64,000 nucleotides of DNA from Nemertoderma westbladi. Taxonomy: Eukaryota > Xenacoelomorpha > Nemertodermatida > Nemertodermatidae. Location of the stretch: positions 28,672 to 92,671 of the forward strand of contig JAUCBJ010006696.1 of assembly GCA_032718475.1 (NCBI GenBank), written 5' to 3'. The position numbers and the translations under genes were made by a program. This document shows positions 21,333-33,031 of the stretch, piece after piece (position 1 is the stretch's first letter; every line of letters starts with the position of its first letter). Below the pieces are notes generated by a model. That model searched no databases. It saw only the letters and a program-made list of their open reading frames with translations, and was not told the DNA's origin.

Positions 21333-22078
21333 ACCTGACCTGCTCCATCTTTATTTCTTAAGTTTGCTGCTAGAGCGCGAACTACGCGAACTATGAACTA
21401 CTATGACCTACTATAGATACGACCCGCCAAGCTGCTGAAAGGCCCATAAATTTAGTGGGCCAGTTATTTATCTTAGTTAGAATCCCTGAAACAATAGGTC
21501 TAGCGCGTCGAAAGTACTTGTCCCTAACTAAAATTATATCCACTTTCAGATGAGACAAATAAAAAGGTAATAGCTCCAGTAAGTTTTCGAGATATGAGGC
21601 ATTCCTGGCACCCATACCATTTCGGAACCTTTCGGAATTGATAAAAATTACACAAAATACATCATCCTTCAAAGACTTTGGTATAACCATGAAACCATAC
21701 TACGCTTTTTGGTTTTTTTATTCATTATTAGTAATCGAAATCGAGATTAGATGGAAGCAAAATTTCCATTCCTTCTACTTCTGTTTCTGTACTACAGTAC
21801 TGGTCCGGTAATGCAGTGTATTATTCCGTATGTGCATTGCTCACTGCACTGCACTGCACTGCACTACAACTGGTATGTTGACATTCCATTAGTAAACTAT
21901 AAACTCAAGGTTTTTTTATTAGATAGCAGAAGTGATCAGTCAGAATTCAGCAGTGCACCATATCGGTACACCATTCCATTACACACCAATGATAGTTGTT
22001 ATTGTAATTATAATCACCAGCACATTGGTGCTATATGGTAGCTGCAGTTTTAATAGCGACCTACCAGTACCGCACTAA
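21333..22078. other. K2P intron, no gene seen
   Basis: There is a short ACTGC pentanucleotide run at about 21846-21870. I see nothing else supportable. Confidence 0.5.
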
Positions 22079-22408
22079 GTTCCTACTTCTAGAAACCCAA
22101 GTAAATCCATCTATGATCCGGAACTGGAGATCCATGACCCTACGAGAAATCACGGTTTGTCCACCATTAACCTGGAGATCAGTGAAGTTCCTCCTTCGAG
22201 AAATCCCAGCGAATCCATCGATGATCGAGATCCGGTACTGGTACGGCGGATCCATGACGTTGCTAGAAAACCCGGAATTTCTGCGAAAAATCCGGAGATC
22301 ATTGAAGTTCCTTCATCGAGGAATCCTGGTGATTCCGTTGAAAATCGACAAGAAACAACTTTTGTGCCTGAACTCCTGGCCCAGGCGAGAGAAGCTTTGA
22401 CAAGGTGA
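22079..22408 (+). other. Open frame with three in-frame repeats
   Basis: An open reading frame of 109 codons without an ATG, made of diverged repeats starting at 22079, 22187 and 22307. Each begins VPxSRNPxxS and the longer ones continue with an IHD and NxEI pattern. The two periods, 108 and 120 bases, are both multiples of three, so the frame survives in spite of divergence. This suggests coding ancestry (an exon or a gag-like fragment) rather than plain satellite DNA, but there is no match I recognise and no defined exon ends. Confidence 0.35.
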
Positions 22409-22779
22409 CACAATCAATTGATATATTTGATGGTTTTCAAAAAATTTGGTGCTAGCACCACATTTTGCACCCACTTCCGAAAAATACAAGTTTGAGATGT
22501 CTAGTTCGATAATTATATATTCCATTGAATTCAGAACAGCCATAAACCTCTAAAACGCAAGAAATAAATTGTCACAAGCAATTTTATCTATTGAATGGAT
22601 TTTCAAAATTTCGTCCTAGCACCAAAATTTGCACACAGCACCGAAAAATACCAGTTTGATACGCTTGGTGCAACTCTTATATATTTCATCGAAACCATAA
22701 CCCCAAAAAACCCCAATTGCGTAAAAAACAAGTTTCAAACAATCAATTTACAAAATTGACATATTTCAAAATTTGGTGC
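22409..22779 (+). repeat. About 165-bp tandem repeat cut by the LTR
   Basis: Two and a quarter diverged copies start near 22409, 22579 and 22740. Shared phrases are ATTTGGTGCTAGCACC-like, CCGAAAAATAC and CAGTTTGA or AAGTTTGA. The third copy stops in the middle of TTTGGTGC at 22779, exactly where the 5' LTR begins, which fixes the insertion point. Confidence 0.75.
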
Positions 22780-23139
22780 TGTAAGCGGATTCGATTCCAC
22801 TTCATTGCCCACCAGAAAATGGGACTAGTGGCATTTTAGCAATATGTTGGGGATACGAGATTACCGAGATTACTGGTTTACCGGTTGTGTTATTCAGTTC
22901 AGTGAGTGCAGACCAGTCATAGTTAATGACCGCCACCGCCATACCGGTAACAATTAATCTGTATTTTCTGCTTTATATTCGTGACGTGCTATTTATCGAC
23001 AATATTAATTAATATCGAGAGACAACAGGAACTTTCACTGTTTTTCCCAAATGGCCTCGGCCAAAGCTAGTAGCACGATCCCCAGCAGAACGGTGACGCA
23101 TACATTTCTAACCCAGTCGGGATCTCCAATCCCGTCACA
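22780..23139 (+). repeat. 5' LTR of the BEL/Pao element
   Basis: 360 bp from TGTAAGCGG to CCCGTCACA. The left boundary is fixed by truncation of the tandem repeat at 22779. The outer 60-80 bases match the solo LTR at 18827, and the end matches both other LTRs. The gag ATG follows at 23196. Confidence 0.75.
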
Positions 23140-23195
23140 GTCATTAACTCTACCACCTGCCAATAAACTGTGACTGCAAGAACAAAGAGATCGAG

Positions 23196-25054
23196 ATGAG
23201 CGATAGGGAGCCCCGATTATCAGAGGGAGAGAGGACGCTGCCGCGGACCCCGGACGATACCAACCAAACGATCCGTGAGACCGCGACGAGACGGTATCGG
23301 CCTGCCACACCGGATTCGCCGATGAGAGATGATCCGGCTACCCAAGCGGAGGGCGGCCGTCAACCACGAGGGAGAGACGAGTCTACGCACGACGGCGGTT
23401 GGGGTACCAAAGTCGCCGGCCAGCCACAGGCCGAGGGCGACGGACGGCCCACCGGAACAGCGACGGTGGGGCCGCCGGTACGACGCCGGACTAGGAGAGG
23501 AGGAGGAGTCGGCGAAGAGGATGTCGGGACGAGTGATCGGCTACGACAGGCCTATAACGCAACCAAGAAACTGCTCAAGGAGGCCAAAGAAGGGAGAAAG
23601 GTAGACCAGCCTAAACTACATCAGAGGCTAAGTGAGTCGAATAAACATTTTCGATATTTAGTCCGTTTTGGACAGGGAGAACTGGCGAGTGAGAGAGCGA
23701 GGGGGGTCGCCACCGAACTGTTTGAATTGTGGCGATCCGGGGTAATGGAGCCTGAGTTAGTGTACGTAGGGCCTTACTTAGTGGATGCTAGGGGAATTAA
23801 GGTAGTGGGTTGGGCGGATCCGCACGACGGCGAACCCGAGGTTAACCCCGAGGATTCGGTGTCGTCGGTCAGTGAGAACCCCAGAAAGCGGGGGAAAGTT
23901 AGTAGGACAGAGAGGCGACGGGAGTCCGTCGCGACCAATAAGTCCGCTACATCCTCCGCAAAAGCAAGAAGGGTGTTAGAGATCGATCTGGCGTGTCAAC
24001 TAGACCTTGTGGCACTGGATCAGCAGGAGTTGGAGAGGCAACTGGACGAGGGAACCGCGTTATTAGAGAAAGAGAGAGAGTTAGCGAGGGAATGTAGAGA
24101 GAGGGCCGAGAGGGTGGCGAGAAACTGTAGGGAGCGGGAGGAGAGAGAGATAAACGAGCGCGAGGAGCGGGAGGCGAGAATAGAGAAAGAGCGCAAAGAG
24201 CGAGAAACGGAAGAGGCAGCGAGGATAGGGAGGGAAACGAACGAACGTAAAGAGCGAGAAGCGAGAGAAGTAGCGAGGGCAGAGAGAGAAACGAACGAGC
24301 GTAGAGAGCGGGAGGCGGGGGAGGCAGAATTGGTCGAACCAGAGTTTGAGAGAGGACAGAGAGAGAGAGAGAGCGGGAAAGCGTGTGCAGGATGATATGC
24401 ATGCCCGGCTGAGGGGGCTTATGCAATACCAGGCGAAGCAAAAGCGCCGGTTAGAACTGGCGCAGTTGGGATTATCGGAGAGTGAGGCCGGTTCGGGTAG
24501 TGTTTACGAGGAGCCCGAAGTAATGGAAATGTTTGTTAATACCCCACTTACAGGCACCGGGCGACAGACCCAGGACTGGTGTAACCGTACGGGCGTGGGG
24601 GGGGGGGGGGGGGGGTAATAATAATAATACATTTGAAGGAATTAATATTAATAGTACCGTAGTAGACAACCCTAATCAAACCTTTGTTGCAGGAAATAAT
24701 ATTTTACCCGGTAATAATAACTTTGATTCAAATGTGCAAAATAATCCAAATAATAATATTAATTCAAACGTACAAAATAATCCAAATAATAATTTTAATT
24801 TAAACGTACAAAATAATCCAAATAATCCTAATTTAAATATACAAAACATTCCAAATAATAGCCCTAACTCTGAGAAAAATAATTTAAATAATTTAGATAA
24901 CAATATTATTGATAACGGTGCTATTAATACGAATGTAGGGGACACAGGTGGTCCAGCCAGCGAGAGCCTGCAAGGCCACGTAGTTACGCAGGGAGTAGCG
25001 GGGGTGAGTCACCCCGACGGGAGCCTGCAAGTCCACATGTTAGGCAGGGAGTAG
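23196..25054 (+). pseudogene. gag N-terminal part, coiled coil and Asn-rich
   Basis: Opens with MSDREPRLSE and runs 399 codons in frame to 24395. Residues beyond about 280 form a highly charged coiled coil of repeated EREE/NERKERE units. Frame is lost in a GA dinucleotide run around 24350-24370, continues in another frame to a G run at about 24598-24616, then shifts again into an Asn-rich stretch with repeated NVQNNPNN units (24680-24900). About 24960-25095 carries a ~57-bp tandem repeat. Both frame breaks sit in simple repeats. I infer one ancestral Gag polypeptide from continuity, not from a recognised domain. Confidence 0.6.
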
Positions 25055-25190
25055 TGGGGGTGAGTCAACCCGACGGGAGCCTGCGAGGCTGGGGATTGTG
25101 AGTATCCCCAGGAGCGTCCAACCGGGTAGAGAGAGAGAGAGGTTGGCGCCGTGAGCGGGCGAGCGACGAGACGTCAAGCCCAGTCGGAAG

Positions 25191-25850
25191 ATGGAAGAAG
25201 AAAGAAGAACAGTGGAGTTTAACTGGGAGGTCGAAGAGAGATCTCATGAGCGGGATCGCTACACTGAAGAGAGAAAAAGTGAAGAGAATAGAAGAAGCGT
25301 TGCTACGAGCAACCGGAGAGCGAGGACAGACAGTGAACCATCGGTAGTAGATATGGAGTTAGAGAGTCAGTGGGGTCGAACTCTGGGAGATTGCCGTCGC
25401 CCCAGAGGGATGCAGCCTGGTGAGATATACCATACACCGGGTGAAGGGTACAGGATATACAGGTACGAGGACAAGGACAGAAGAGGGGATCGAAGAGAAA
25501 CTTCCCGACGGGATATAGCTGCCTATCGAGAGTGTGGTGGTCGCTGGGAGGACTTCTTGGAATATTCGAGAAGATTAAACTTCAGTCCGGAAGGACACAG
25601 GCAGACTGCAGGACATACTGTAGGCCTTACTGCACATACTATAGGCCATGCTGGAAGAGTAGGCGATAGGGTAGCGCGAACAACGGGATTAGATCCGGAA
25701 GTCGCGGCATACATACCGGTAGGTAGGCAAGAAGTGGATAGGCCTACACCGGTACCTGCACACCAGTATGACTATAATATGCAGGGATATAACATATACC
25801 CAGGGGAGGGGGAGTTATTGCCGATAGGTGTGTGGGCCCCAATATATTAA
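25191..25850 (+). pseudogene. gag middle segment
   Basis: An open frame of 219 codons starting MEEERRTVEF, rich in Arg, Glu and Tyr, with no domain that I recognise. It lies between the Asn-rich part and the conserved gag core and ends just before another G run (25879-25895), so it is probably part of the same gag and frameshifted from it. Confidence 0.5.
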
Positions 25851-25961
25851 CATCAACCCCAGTACCAAACATAACACCGGTGGGGGGGGGGGGGGGCAGG
25901 GTGACATTCCCCCATTGCAATATCAGCAATACACTCAACCGAGAATAAAACCCCGGACCCC

Positions 25962-27004
25962 TTGGATCAGAATAGATCGTGCGATACGGAGATATGGAGG
26001 GGGCCGTTACCCCCAATGATATATCCAACACAGAAAAAATCGACAGGCCCGAGGGGCGAACCGCACCCAACAGGAGAGTCAGTACAGCATCCATCGAACC
26101 CATTGAAAGCACAGGCGATGGGAATGGCAACACTTATCGATGCGCTTAAGACTAGGATCGAGCTACCACCAGTTGAGCCATTTAAATTCGACGGAAGCAG
26201 ACTGGAAGAATACCTGCAATTCCGACGCATGTACAGTAATGAAATATTAACAAAAAATCTGACGCAGGTGGAGTGCCTAAAATATTTACAGGTTTACACG
26301 GGAGGCCCAGCGTACGATATCGTAAGGCAGTATCAAGGTATCGAGGGTGGATTCATGACTGCATGGTGGGCCCTAGACAGGGAATACGGGCACTCTGCCA
26401 AGATCATCCAGCAGACATTGAGGGGAATAACATCGGGTGCCCACAGGATAACCCTGTCAGTATTAAGACTTTCGCGAATAAGGTCGAGAAGGCGTTAATC
26501 GTGCTAAAGACCTTGGATGCGCCATACTAACTCAACGCATCGAATAACATCACCACGATAGCGCAGGCACTGCCAATCTGGCTAAGGAACAAATGGAGGA
26601 AGATCGCCTTCTCCACCCGGGAGAAGAAAGGTGCAGAACCGGGCCTAGAGGAAATGTCGAACTTCCTCAATTACGAAGCGGAGTTGATTACAGACCCAGT
26701 CTACAGTGAGGATAGTTTGGGGAAGGCGCCGAAGACCGAATACAACAGGCCTAAACCCGAACATAATCCGGCAGATGCATTCCCGAGAGTGAGACAGTCG
26801 CTACCACATGCGGACACGCAGGGGACTGCTAGTCCACAGATAGCCGGGGGTAGGGCCATACCATGGCATGGTCAAGGACAAAATAATAACACAAATAAAT
26901 ACAGCCCCAACACGCCCAGTAGGCCAAACCCAAATAATAAGAACTTTAGAGAGCTAAGTATGAATGTAGGTGCGATACGCAGCGCACTGTATAGGGAAGG
27001 CTAA
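25962..27004 (+). pseudogene. gag core (DUF1759-like), broken
   Basis: 25962-26498 encodes the conserved BEL/Pao gag core: LPPVEPFKFDGSRLEEYLQF, then VECLKYLQVYTGGPAYDIV, the FDG and LxYL pattern typical of DUF1759. Frame then shifts near 26450-26530 and resumes at about 26540-27004, including a stretch rich in Pro, Asn and Gln after a Glu-rich segment. The protein would assemble the virus-like particle of the element. Confidence 0.75.
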
Positions 27005-27031
27005 AATCCGAGAAACAAATGCCAATTACAT

Positions 27032-27927
27032 TTGAACGCACTTCATCAGACCATGAACTGCAGGTACTGGCAAGCGTTACCCAAACAAGATCAGGTAGAG
27101 TACGCGAACAAGAGTGGAATCTGTCATCGATGTATGGTGGGCGGACACAAGGCTGAGCAATGTAAGGAGACACGAATAAAATTCGGTCAAGGTAAAGGCC
27201 AAATGATGGCGACAAGCACCGTAGGAGTGAAGAGAAAGGGAATGGTACTACTCAGGGTGGTACCAGTGAGGGTGATGGGAGAAAGCGGCCGATCAGTTAC
27301 CACGTTGATGTTGATCGACAGCGGAGCAGCCTTCACATTGGTGGAGAATTGGGTGGCCGAGGAGATAAGGTTACAGACGAGGCCGAGCAGGATGGTGGTA
27401 ATTACTATCTCCAGCAAGGATGAGGTACTGGAGATGAGGACGGGAAGGTGCGAGATATCAGCAATAGCACCAGGATATGATTATGGGGCGACCATCGACC
27501 CCATACCATACAGATTATAGAATCGATTAATATAAACGCCAGGAGACCCACTAAGATCAAGGTCGAGCAATACCGGTTCCTGGACGATATCGATTTCTCA
27601 ATACCAGAAGTGGACGTCCCGAAGGTATCCATCATAGTCGGTGTGGATTGTCCGACAGCCCACGAGAGACTTCAGACCATATTCGGCAACAACAGGGAGC
27701 GAGACCCGGTGACCATTCTCACGCCATACGGATGGATGCTCAGTGGCCCAATAAAAACGAGAATCCCGTTTAGCGTGTCCGAATCCTCAGGGTGCATGTT
27801 CGCGGGAACAATGAGGGAAATGGAGGACGAAGGAGCAGAGGACCAACTCAAGAGGCTGCTATGGCAGGACTTCGAGGGGTTAAATGAGACTGGGATGGGA
27901 ACCTCGGTGGAGGACAAGCAGGCGTAG
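27032..27927 (+). pseudogene. Zinc knuckle and aspartic protease
   Basis: The CCHC knuckle reads CHRCMVGGHKAEQC at about residues 30-43 of the segment. It is followed by a retroviral-type protease with LMLIDSGAAFTLV (catalytic Asp in DSGA). A stop at about 27518-27520 interrupts, then another frame gives the DUF1758-type end: VDCPTAHERLQTIF and TPYGWMLSGPI. The protease would cut the Gag-Pol polyprotein. Confidence 0.8.
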
Positions 27928-27945
27928 GAGAGTGTCAGGAACTCG

Positions 27946-28875
27946 ATGAATTATGAGGGGGGGGGGGGGCGATATACCATAGGAATGGTATGGAAGCAAC
28001 CAAAGGTGCCCCTACCAGACAACAAGAGGATGGTCATGACGAGGCTTCGAAAATTAAAGCAAATGCTTAGATGGAGCCCCGAAAAGAATGAATACATCCA
28101 TAAGACCATCAAGAAGTATGTGGATCGAGGATGGGCCATGGAGCTACCAGTGGACAAGCCGAATACCGAAAGGACTTATTGCCATTTCATGGGGCCCTAG
28201 ACCCTAAGACGGGCAAGTTGAGGATGGTGGTCGACACTTCTGCCAAGACAAACGGCAAGAGTCTAAACGATTACCTGCTGGAAGGCCCCAATATCTACAA
28301 CTCGGGGATAGAGGTCCTGTTAAGGTTTAGAAGTGGAAAACACGCCTTCATGTGCGATATAGAGGGCATGTTTAACCAAGTGCGGGTGAGTGAGGAGGAT
28401 AGTGATAGCCAGCGCTTCCTGTGGTACAACGGCGACGAAGAACTGTTGGAGATACCAATGTACAAGATGGTAGTGCAGAATATGGGGGCCAAATCGTCCT
28501 CATTTACCACGACTACAGCCATAAGAGACACGATGGAGGGCAAAGAGGGGGAGTACAGCAAGAAGGTGATCGATATGATTCGACGCAGGTTCTATGTGGA
28601 TGATGAAATGGGTTCTGGAAACACAGTTAAGGAGATCCTCGACACAGGGCGCGAGGTTTGCGACATCCTGAAGAAGTCAGGATTTAACTTGACCAAATTC
28701 TAGTCTAACTCTAAAGAATTCATTGAAGCCATAGAGGATAAACAACCGGAGGTAAAAATAGATAAACCCATGATGGTAAACGAGCAAATCATGGTGGACA
28801 AGAGAATAGAATCGCAGCTGAAGGCACTAGGGATCATATGGAACCGGGAGACAGATAAGTTAGAGTGTAAGTAAG
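27946..28875 (+). pseudogene. Reverse transcriptase (Pao type), broken
   Basis: 27946-28200 gives the fingers region (IKKYVDRGWAMELP); after a frame change, 28131-28703 gives the palm: MVVDTSAK, CDIEGMFNQV with the first catalytic Asp, and FYVDDEMGS with the YVDD active site. An in-frame TAG at 28701 is followed by more matching sequence in the same frame to about 28875. A G run at 27958-27969 lies at the start of this part. It would copy element RNA to DNA. Confidence 0.85.
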
Positions 28876-28882
28876 TTAGAGG

Positions 28883-29750
28883 ATGCCGGGATCCATACTA
28901 AATGAGGCTATGTCATACATAGCGAGGATCTACAATCCGCTAGGTCTAGCACCCCCATTGTTAGTCACGGGGAAACAAATATTGAAGAAGGTCTACAAGA
29001 TCAAAGACGACTGGGACGCGGAGGTCCCATTGGAGATAAGCAAAAAGTGGAATAAATGGACAGCGAGCCTCGAAGAAATGGGGACATATAGTATGCCACG
29101 TGTATACTTCCCAGATGGGGACATGAGCGAGTTAGAACTGCATATGTTGTCCGATGCATCCCTGGAAGCATATGGTGCGGCACTTGATTTGGTACAGCGG
29201 AAGGGGACTCATAAGCCCAGGCTTGCGTTTAGTAAAGCGAGGTCAAACGCCACCAGATTCAGCATCAGTGTCGAAACTCGAACTAACGGCTGTAAGACTA
29301 GGAGTGAGAGCGACAGCATACTTGGTGGACACGATACCAAGTATAGTAGAGACATACTACTGGACAGATTCCATGGTAGTGTTGGGATGGTTGCATAATG
29401 AGAAGACGCATTATCCCATATTCATGGTGAACAGAGTGGATGAGATAAGAACAACATCAGACTTGGAGAAGTGGCACTACTGCCCAACTGACGACAATCC
29501 AGCGGATCTGCTATCGAGGGGCGTTGTACGCCACGCTTTCTCGAGGAAGCAGGAGTTGTGGCAGCATGACCCACACTTCCTTAACAACAGGTCGAAGTGT
29601 CCACTGATGAGGAAGGTAGACCCAAGTACAGAGGAAGTGACAGTGGAGGATGAGGAAGAGGAATTAGAAGGGGAAGAAATATTTAGTCAGTTAGTGAGGG
29701 AGATTAAGGAGGCGCCACCACAATCTAAGGCGATAAGAGTCATGCGATAA
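28883..29750 (+). pseudogene. RNase H domain and connection, broken
   Basis: 28883-29260 carries the Pao post-RT region (YIARIYNPLGLAPP) and the first RNase H strand (LHMLSDASLEAYGAAL). Frame changes at about 29260 into SKLELTAVRLGVRA, YYWTDSMVVLGWL and CPTDDNPADLLSRG, which supply further RNase H catalytic acids and the conserved NPADLLSRG signature of retroelements. It would remove the RNA strand during reverse transcription. Confidence 0.82.
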
Positions 29751-29994
29751 CCCAATGGATAGACTGCTCAGTTACAGCTCCAGCTGGTATAAGACAAAGA
29801 AGCTAGTAGCATATCTGAGGGCCTAAGGAGAATTCCTTAGGGGAGCTGGTAAAGACACGAAGACGAGACCCACCATCGATCTGGAAGGAGCGGCTAAAGC
29901 CGTGATATGATACGAACAAAGGAAGGGATACGGAGACGAGGTAGACCGCATCAGCAAACAGCAACACCTTCGTCAGGACAGCGAGCTCAACACG

Positions 29995-31244
29995 TTGTCA
30001 CCACAATTGGACAAGGATGAGATCCTGGTCATGAATTCCAGGGTGGTGAGCAACATCAGTATCCTAATCCCACCAAAGCCGATAATAATCCCCAAAAAGT
30101 CACCAATAATCCACCAGATCATATGGGACGCCCCTAAGTCCATAGTACATGGGGGTACCAACCAGACCCTAACCGAGATTTGGAAGACATTCTGGGTAAT
30201 CCAGCTTAGGAAGATGGTGAAGGCGGTAGTGGGGCAATGCCAGACATGCCGACGGACGAAGAAGGAGAGGGCCATGCAGGAGATGGCACCATTGCCAACC
30301 AGCAGGGTGAGGCATCACGACCCACCATTCACACACTGCGGCATGGACATGTTCGGGCCGATTAAAATCAAGGTGATGCGGCATACGGAGAAACGCTACA
30401 GCATTATCTTCGTCTGCAATAATACAAGGGCAGCAGGGATAGAACTGGCTCAGGACGCCACGGCATCGGCATTTATTAATGCGTTGGCAAGGTTCATGAC
30501 CCACAGAGGGGGAACAGTTGAGGTACTATACTCAGATATCGGGACTAACTTCGGGTGGGTGCAGAAAACGAGTTAGCGGAGGCCCTTGACATCTTGGAGG
30601 GTGAAGATGTCAAGGCAGCGATGAGGAAACACCTAATCAGATGGGAGAGAAGAACACCATACGCACCATATAATATGGGCTGCGTAGAGCGCCTCGTGGA
30701 AAGCTCCAAACAACTCATGACCAAACTTATGAATAATTATATGGTCACTGAGGAAGTACTAAGGACAGTGCTGGCGAAATGCAAGGGAATTATCGACAGC
30801 CACCCGCTGTATCCCGAGAACGACAATCCAGAATCGCTGGATGTCCTAACACCAGCACACCTGTTGATGGAGAGACCAGCGATGATTGACATGCGAAACA
30901 TCGACCCAGATGATATATATTCGCGTCAGACCTGGAAGGTGGCTAAGGTGATAAGTGCAGAGTATTGAACAAGGTGAATCCAAGAATACCTTCCAATGCT
31001 GCAGAAGAGGAGCAAATGGAGGAATAACCAGAGGGAGCTTAGGAAGGGTGACTTGATAATCGTTACAGACAACACGATTATCAACAATCACTGGAGGTTA
31101 GCTAGGGTAGTTGATTGCTACCCCAGCGAGGATGGAAGGATTAGATCCGTGGAAGTGAGGATCGGAGGAAAGATAGGGGCCAAAGATAGGAAGACCTACA
31201 GGAGGGTGATAGGGAAGTGTTGCCTATTGAAGGGATCACCCTAA
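29995..31244 (+). pseudogene. Integrase with DUF5641-like tail, broken
   Basis: Zinc-binding HHCC part (HGGTNQTL ... CQTCRR), then the DDE core: CGMDMFGPI, YSDIGTNF and, after a frameshift near 30550, CVERLVESSKQ with the final Glu. All three catalytic acids are therefore present in decayed frames. A final open stretch (30996-31244) holds GDLIIVTDNT and ARVVDCYPSEDGRIRSV, the pattern of the DUF5641 domain that ends BEL/Pao integrases. It would insert the cDNA into the genome. Confidence 0.85.
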
Positions 31245-31380
31245 TTAGTTGAGTCGTCCAATATATTGGACTGAGGGGGGTTGGAATGAGGGCGAAACAC
31301 CCTTCCACACAAAACACAAAATAAAAATAAATAAAAATAAGTAGTAAGTACTAGTACCAAGGTACGCTTTAGGTAGACAT

Positions 31381-31790
31381 TATGTACGTCTGATGGGTAC
31401 AGACATACCAATGTACATATTATTTAGGTGTAGGAAGTTACAATTACGTACGTTGGATGGGTACAAATGTACCAACGTACCTATTTTACATACACACCAC
31501 AAGCTGGGTCAATGGGACCAAAATTAATACGTAATACGTACTACTGTGGGCACTGAGGGTGCCACGTGAGGAGTTGAGGAGGGTATGTACGCATACCATA
31601 GTAGAAGGGTAGATGGTACCATAGAAAGGAATAGAAGGGTATACATTGTGTATGTCTGATGGGCACAATGTGCCAATGTACGCAATAAATACCAAACTTG
31701 CCGGGTTAATGGGACCAATATTAATACGTAATACGTACTATAGTGGGCACTGAGGGCGCCACGTGAGGAGTTGAAGGGGGTATGTAGGCG
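31381..31790 (+). repeat. Direct repeats and hairpins after integrase
   Basis: A block of about 93 bp at 31501-31593 recurs at 31695-31789 (AATTAATACGTAATACGTA, GTGGGCACTGAGGG, GCCACGTGAGGAGTTGA). Between and before these lie three imperfect hairpins of one family near 31384, 31448-31480 (arms GTACGTTGG and CCAACGTAC) and 31648. No coding frame is conserved. They may be RNA structure elements of the retrotransposon. Confidence 0.7.
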
Positions 31791-32239
31791 TAGCAGAATA
31801 GACCGTGTACACCGCATGAACTAGACTACTGTAGCGCATAGCCTGTAGTGCAGAGTTAGAGCATTGCTACAGAGCCAGAAAGTTGCCTGGTAGGAAGCTA
31901 GTACAAGAGTAAGAAAATTGTAGCTAGTCTTCTCTGTAGACAAGTAGTGATGAATTACTTATATAGTAGTTGAGTAGTAGATAGAGTAATAGCATGTTAG
32001 TTGAGGTTGGGTAGTGAACACAGCAATGAAAAATCAGGGGTAAATTGGCACATAAATGGGAATATTCGTACGAAACATTGACAGAACACAGATAGGAGGT
32101 AGGCCATCACTGATTTAAACTAATTAAGACCATACTTAGTTATCTCTTGCCCTACTGAGCCTTTCTAAGGCACCACCAGTCTGGTGAGAGAGGAGAATCA
32201 TGATGGTGGAGAAACTAGTGAAGGAGTTTATCGTATTCC

Positions 32240-32605
32240 ATGGATAGGGGTGGATATATGGTCCTGGATGACGTGGAGACAGTAGAGGATGACGGTGGGA
32301 CAAGAAAGGGGTCAGGAGGGTCGAGTAGAACTATATTGCTGCATTTAGTGGCGGTGAACGGAGATATTTTTCTGTTTGACCTAGCGACCTATAGTAAGAA
32401 GACCGGGCCAAAGTTGAACTGCCTACCGGATGCGATGCAGAAGCTAGTAAGGTCAAAGACTACGATCGAGATTGGATCGGCGATACGCAGTGACACGGAG
32501 AGGATTATTGGACCAGGCACCCCGAATCTTCTGGACATGCAGGTAGTCTACATGGCTATGATGAAACCGGATGGATTAGGATTGGTGGATAACATGGAAC
32601 AATAG
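32240..32605 (+). CDS. Accessory ORF, 3'-5' exonuclease-like
   Basis: A 121-residue ORF between integrase and the 3' LTR. The pattern follows the first two-thirds of a DEDD-type 3'-5' exonuclease (RNase D/WRN/EXD-like): a strand ending YMVLDDVETV with the Exo I Asp-x-Glu, a second strand LVAVNGDIFLFDL, a helix LPDAMQKLV, the Exo II-like IEIGSAIRSDTERI, and LLDMQVVYMAM. The Exo III part is not readable in this frame; VDEYIIYNL in another frame near 32776-32802 is a weak candidate. Such enzymes trim nucleic acid 3' ends using two metal ions. It is not part of the standard BEL/Pao set as I know it. The alternative is a chance resemblance in a short decayed ORF. No comparison could be run. Confidence 0.4.
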   Translation: MDRGGYMVLDDVETVEDDGGTRKGSGGSSRTILLHLVAVNGDIFLFDLATYSKKTGPKLNCLPDAMQKLVRSKTTIEIGSAIRSDTERIIGPGTPNLLDMQVVYMAMMKPDGLGLVDNMEQ

Positions 32606-32902
32606 GGAGCCATGGCGATGGGTTGGTTGATGGGACTCGTGTGCCGCGGGCCGATGGAGTGGAGCAGGTTCCGAGAGGAATACCGTGCGGGACTTGCGAA
32701 TTCACTCAAGTGGGGGGCAAGACGGGGAGAGACGAGTTATATCACCTCCGAAAGGGGGCGATTAAGACACGTCGTGTAGACGAATATATAATATATAATT
32801 TACATACTATAGTCAAGTGCAACCTTTTTCAAATACGCTACTGGGACTGGGGACTAATTGACTAGAACAGGAGGACTCTCAAGTGCAACCACACTAACGA
32901 GA

Positions 32903-33031
32903 ATGTGGGAGCTCTACAGGAGCGTACGGAGAGTGAGAGCAAAGGAGGTTGAGTATTGGGAAAGTATGGAAGGGGAGGTACGAGAGTTAAGGGGGAAACT
33001 AAAGAGAGCGAGGTCTGAGTGTGGGGAGTGA
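32903..33031 (+). CDS. Small charged helical ORF
   Basis: 42 codons from ATG at 32903 (MWELYRSVRR ...), rich in Arg and Glu with a heptad-like spacing, ending in a stop at 33029. It lies between the exonuclease-like ORF and the polypurine tract. It may be the tail of a larger accessory protein in a shifted frame. I do not recognise it. Confidence 0.25.
   Translation: MWELYRSVRRVRAKEVEYWESMEGEVRELRGKLKRARSECGE

Noticed and set aside
28701-28703. TAG within the BEL RT read as a programmed readthrough site
   Set aside because: Many other stops and frameshifts break the same polyprotein, so decay is the simpler explanation.
32623-32865. A confident Exo III half of the exonuclease-like ORF
   Set aside because: Only a loose VDEYIIYNL likeness in a different frame, and the expected Tyr or His before the Asp is missing.
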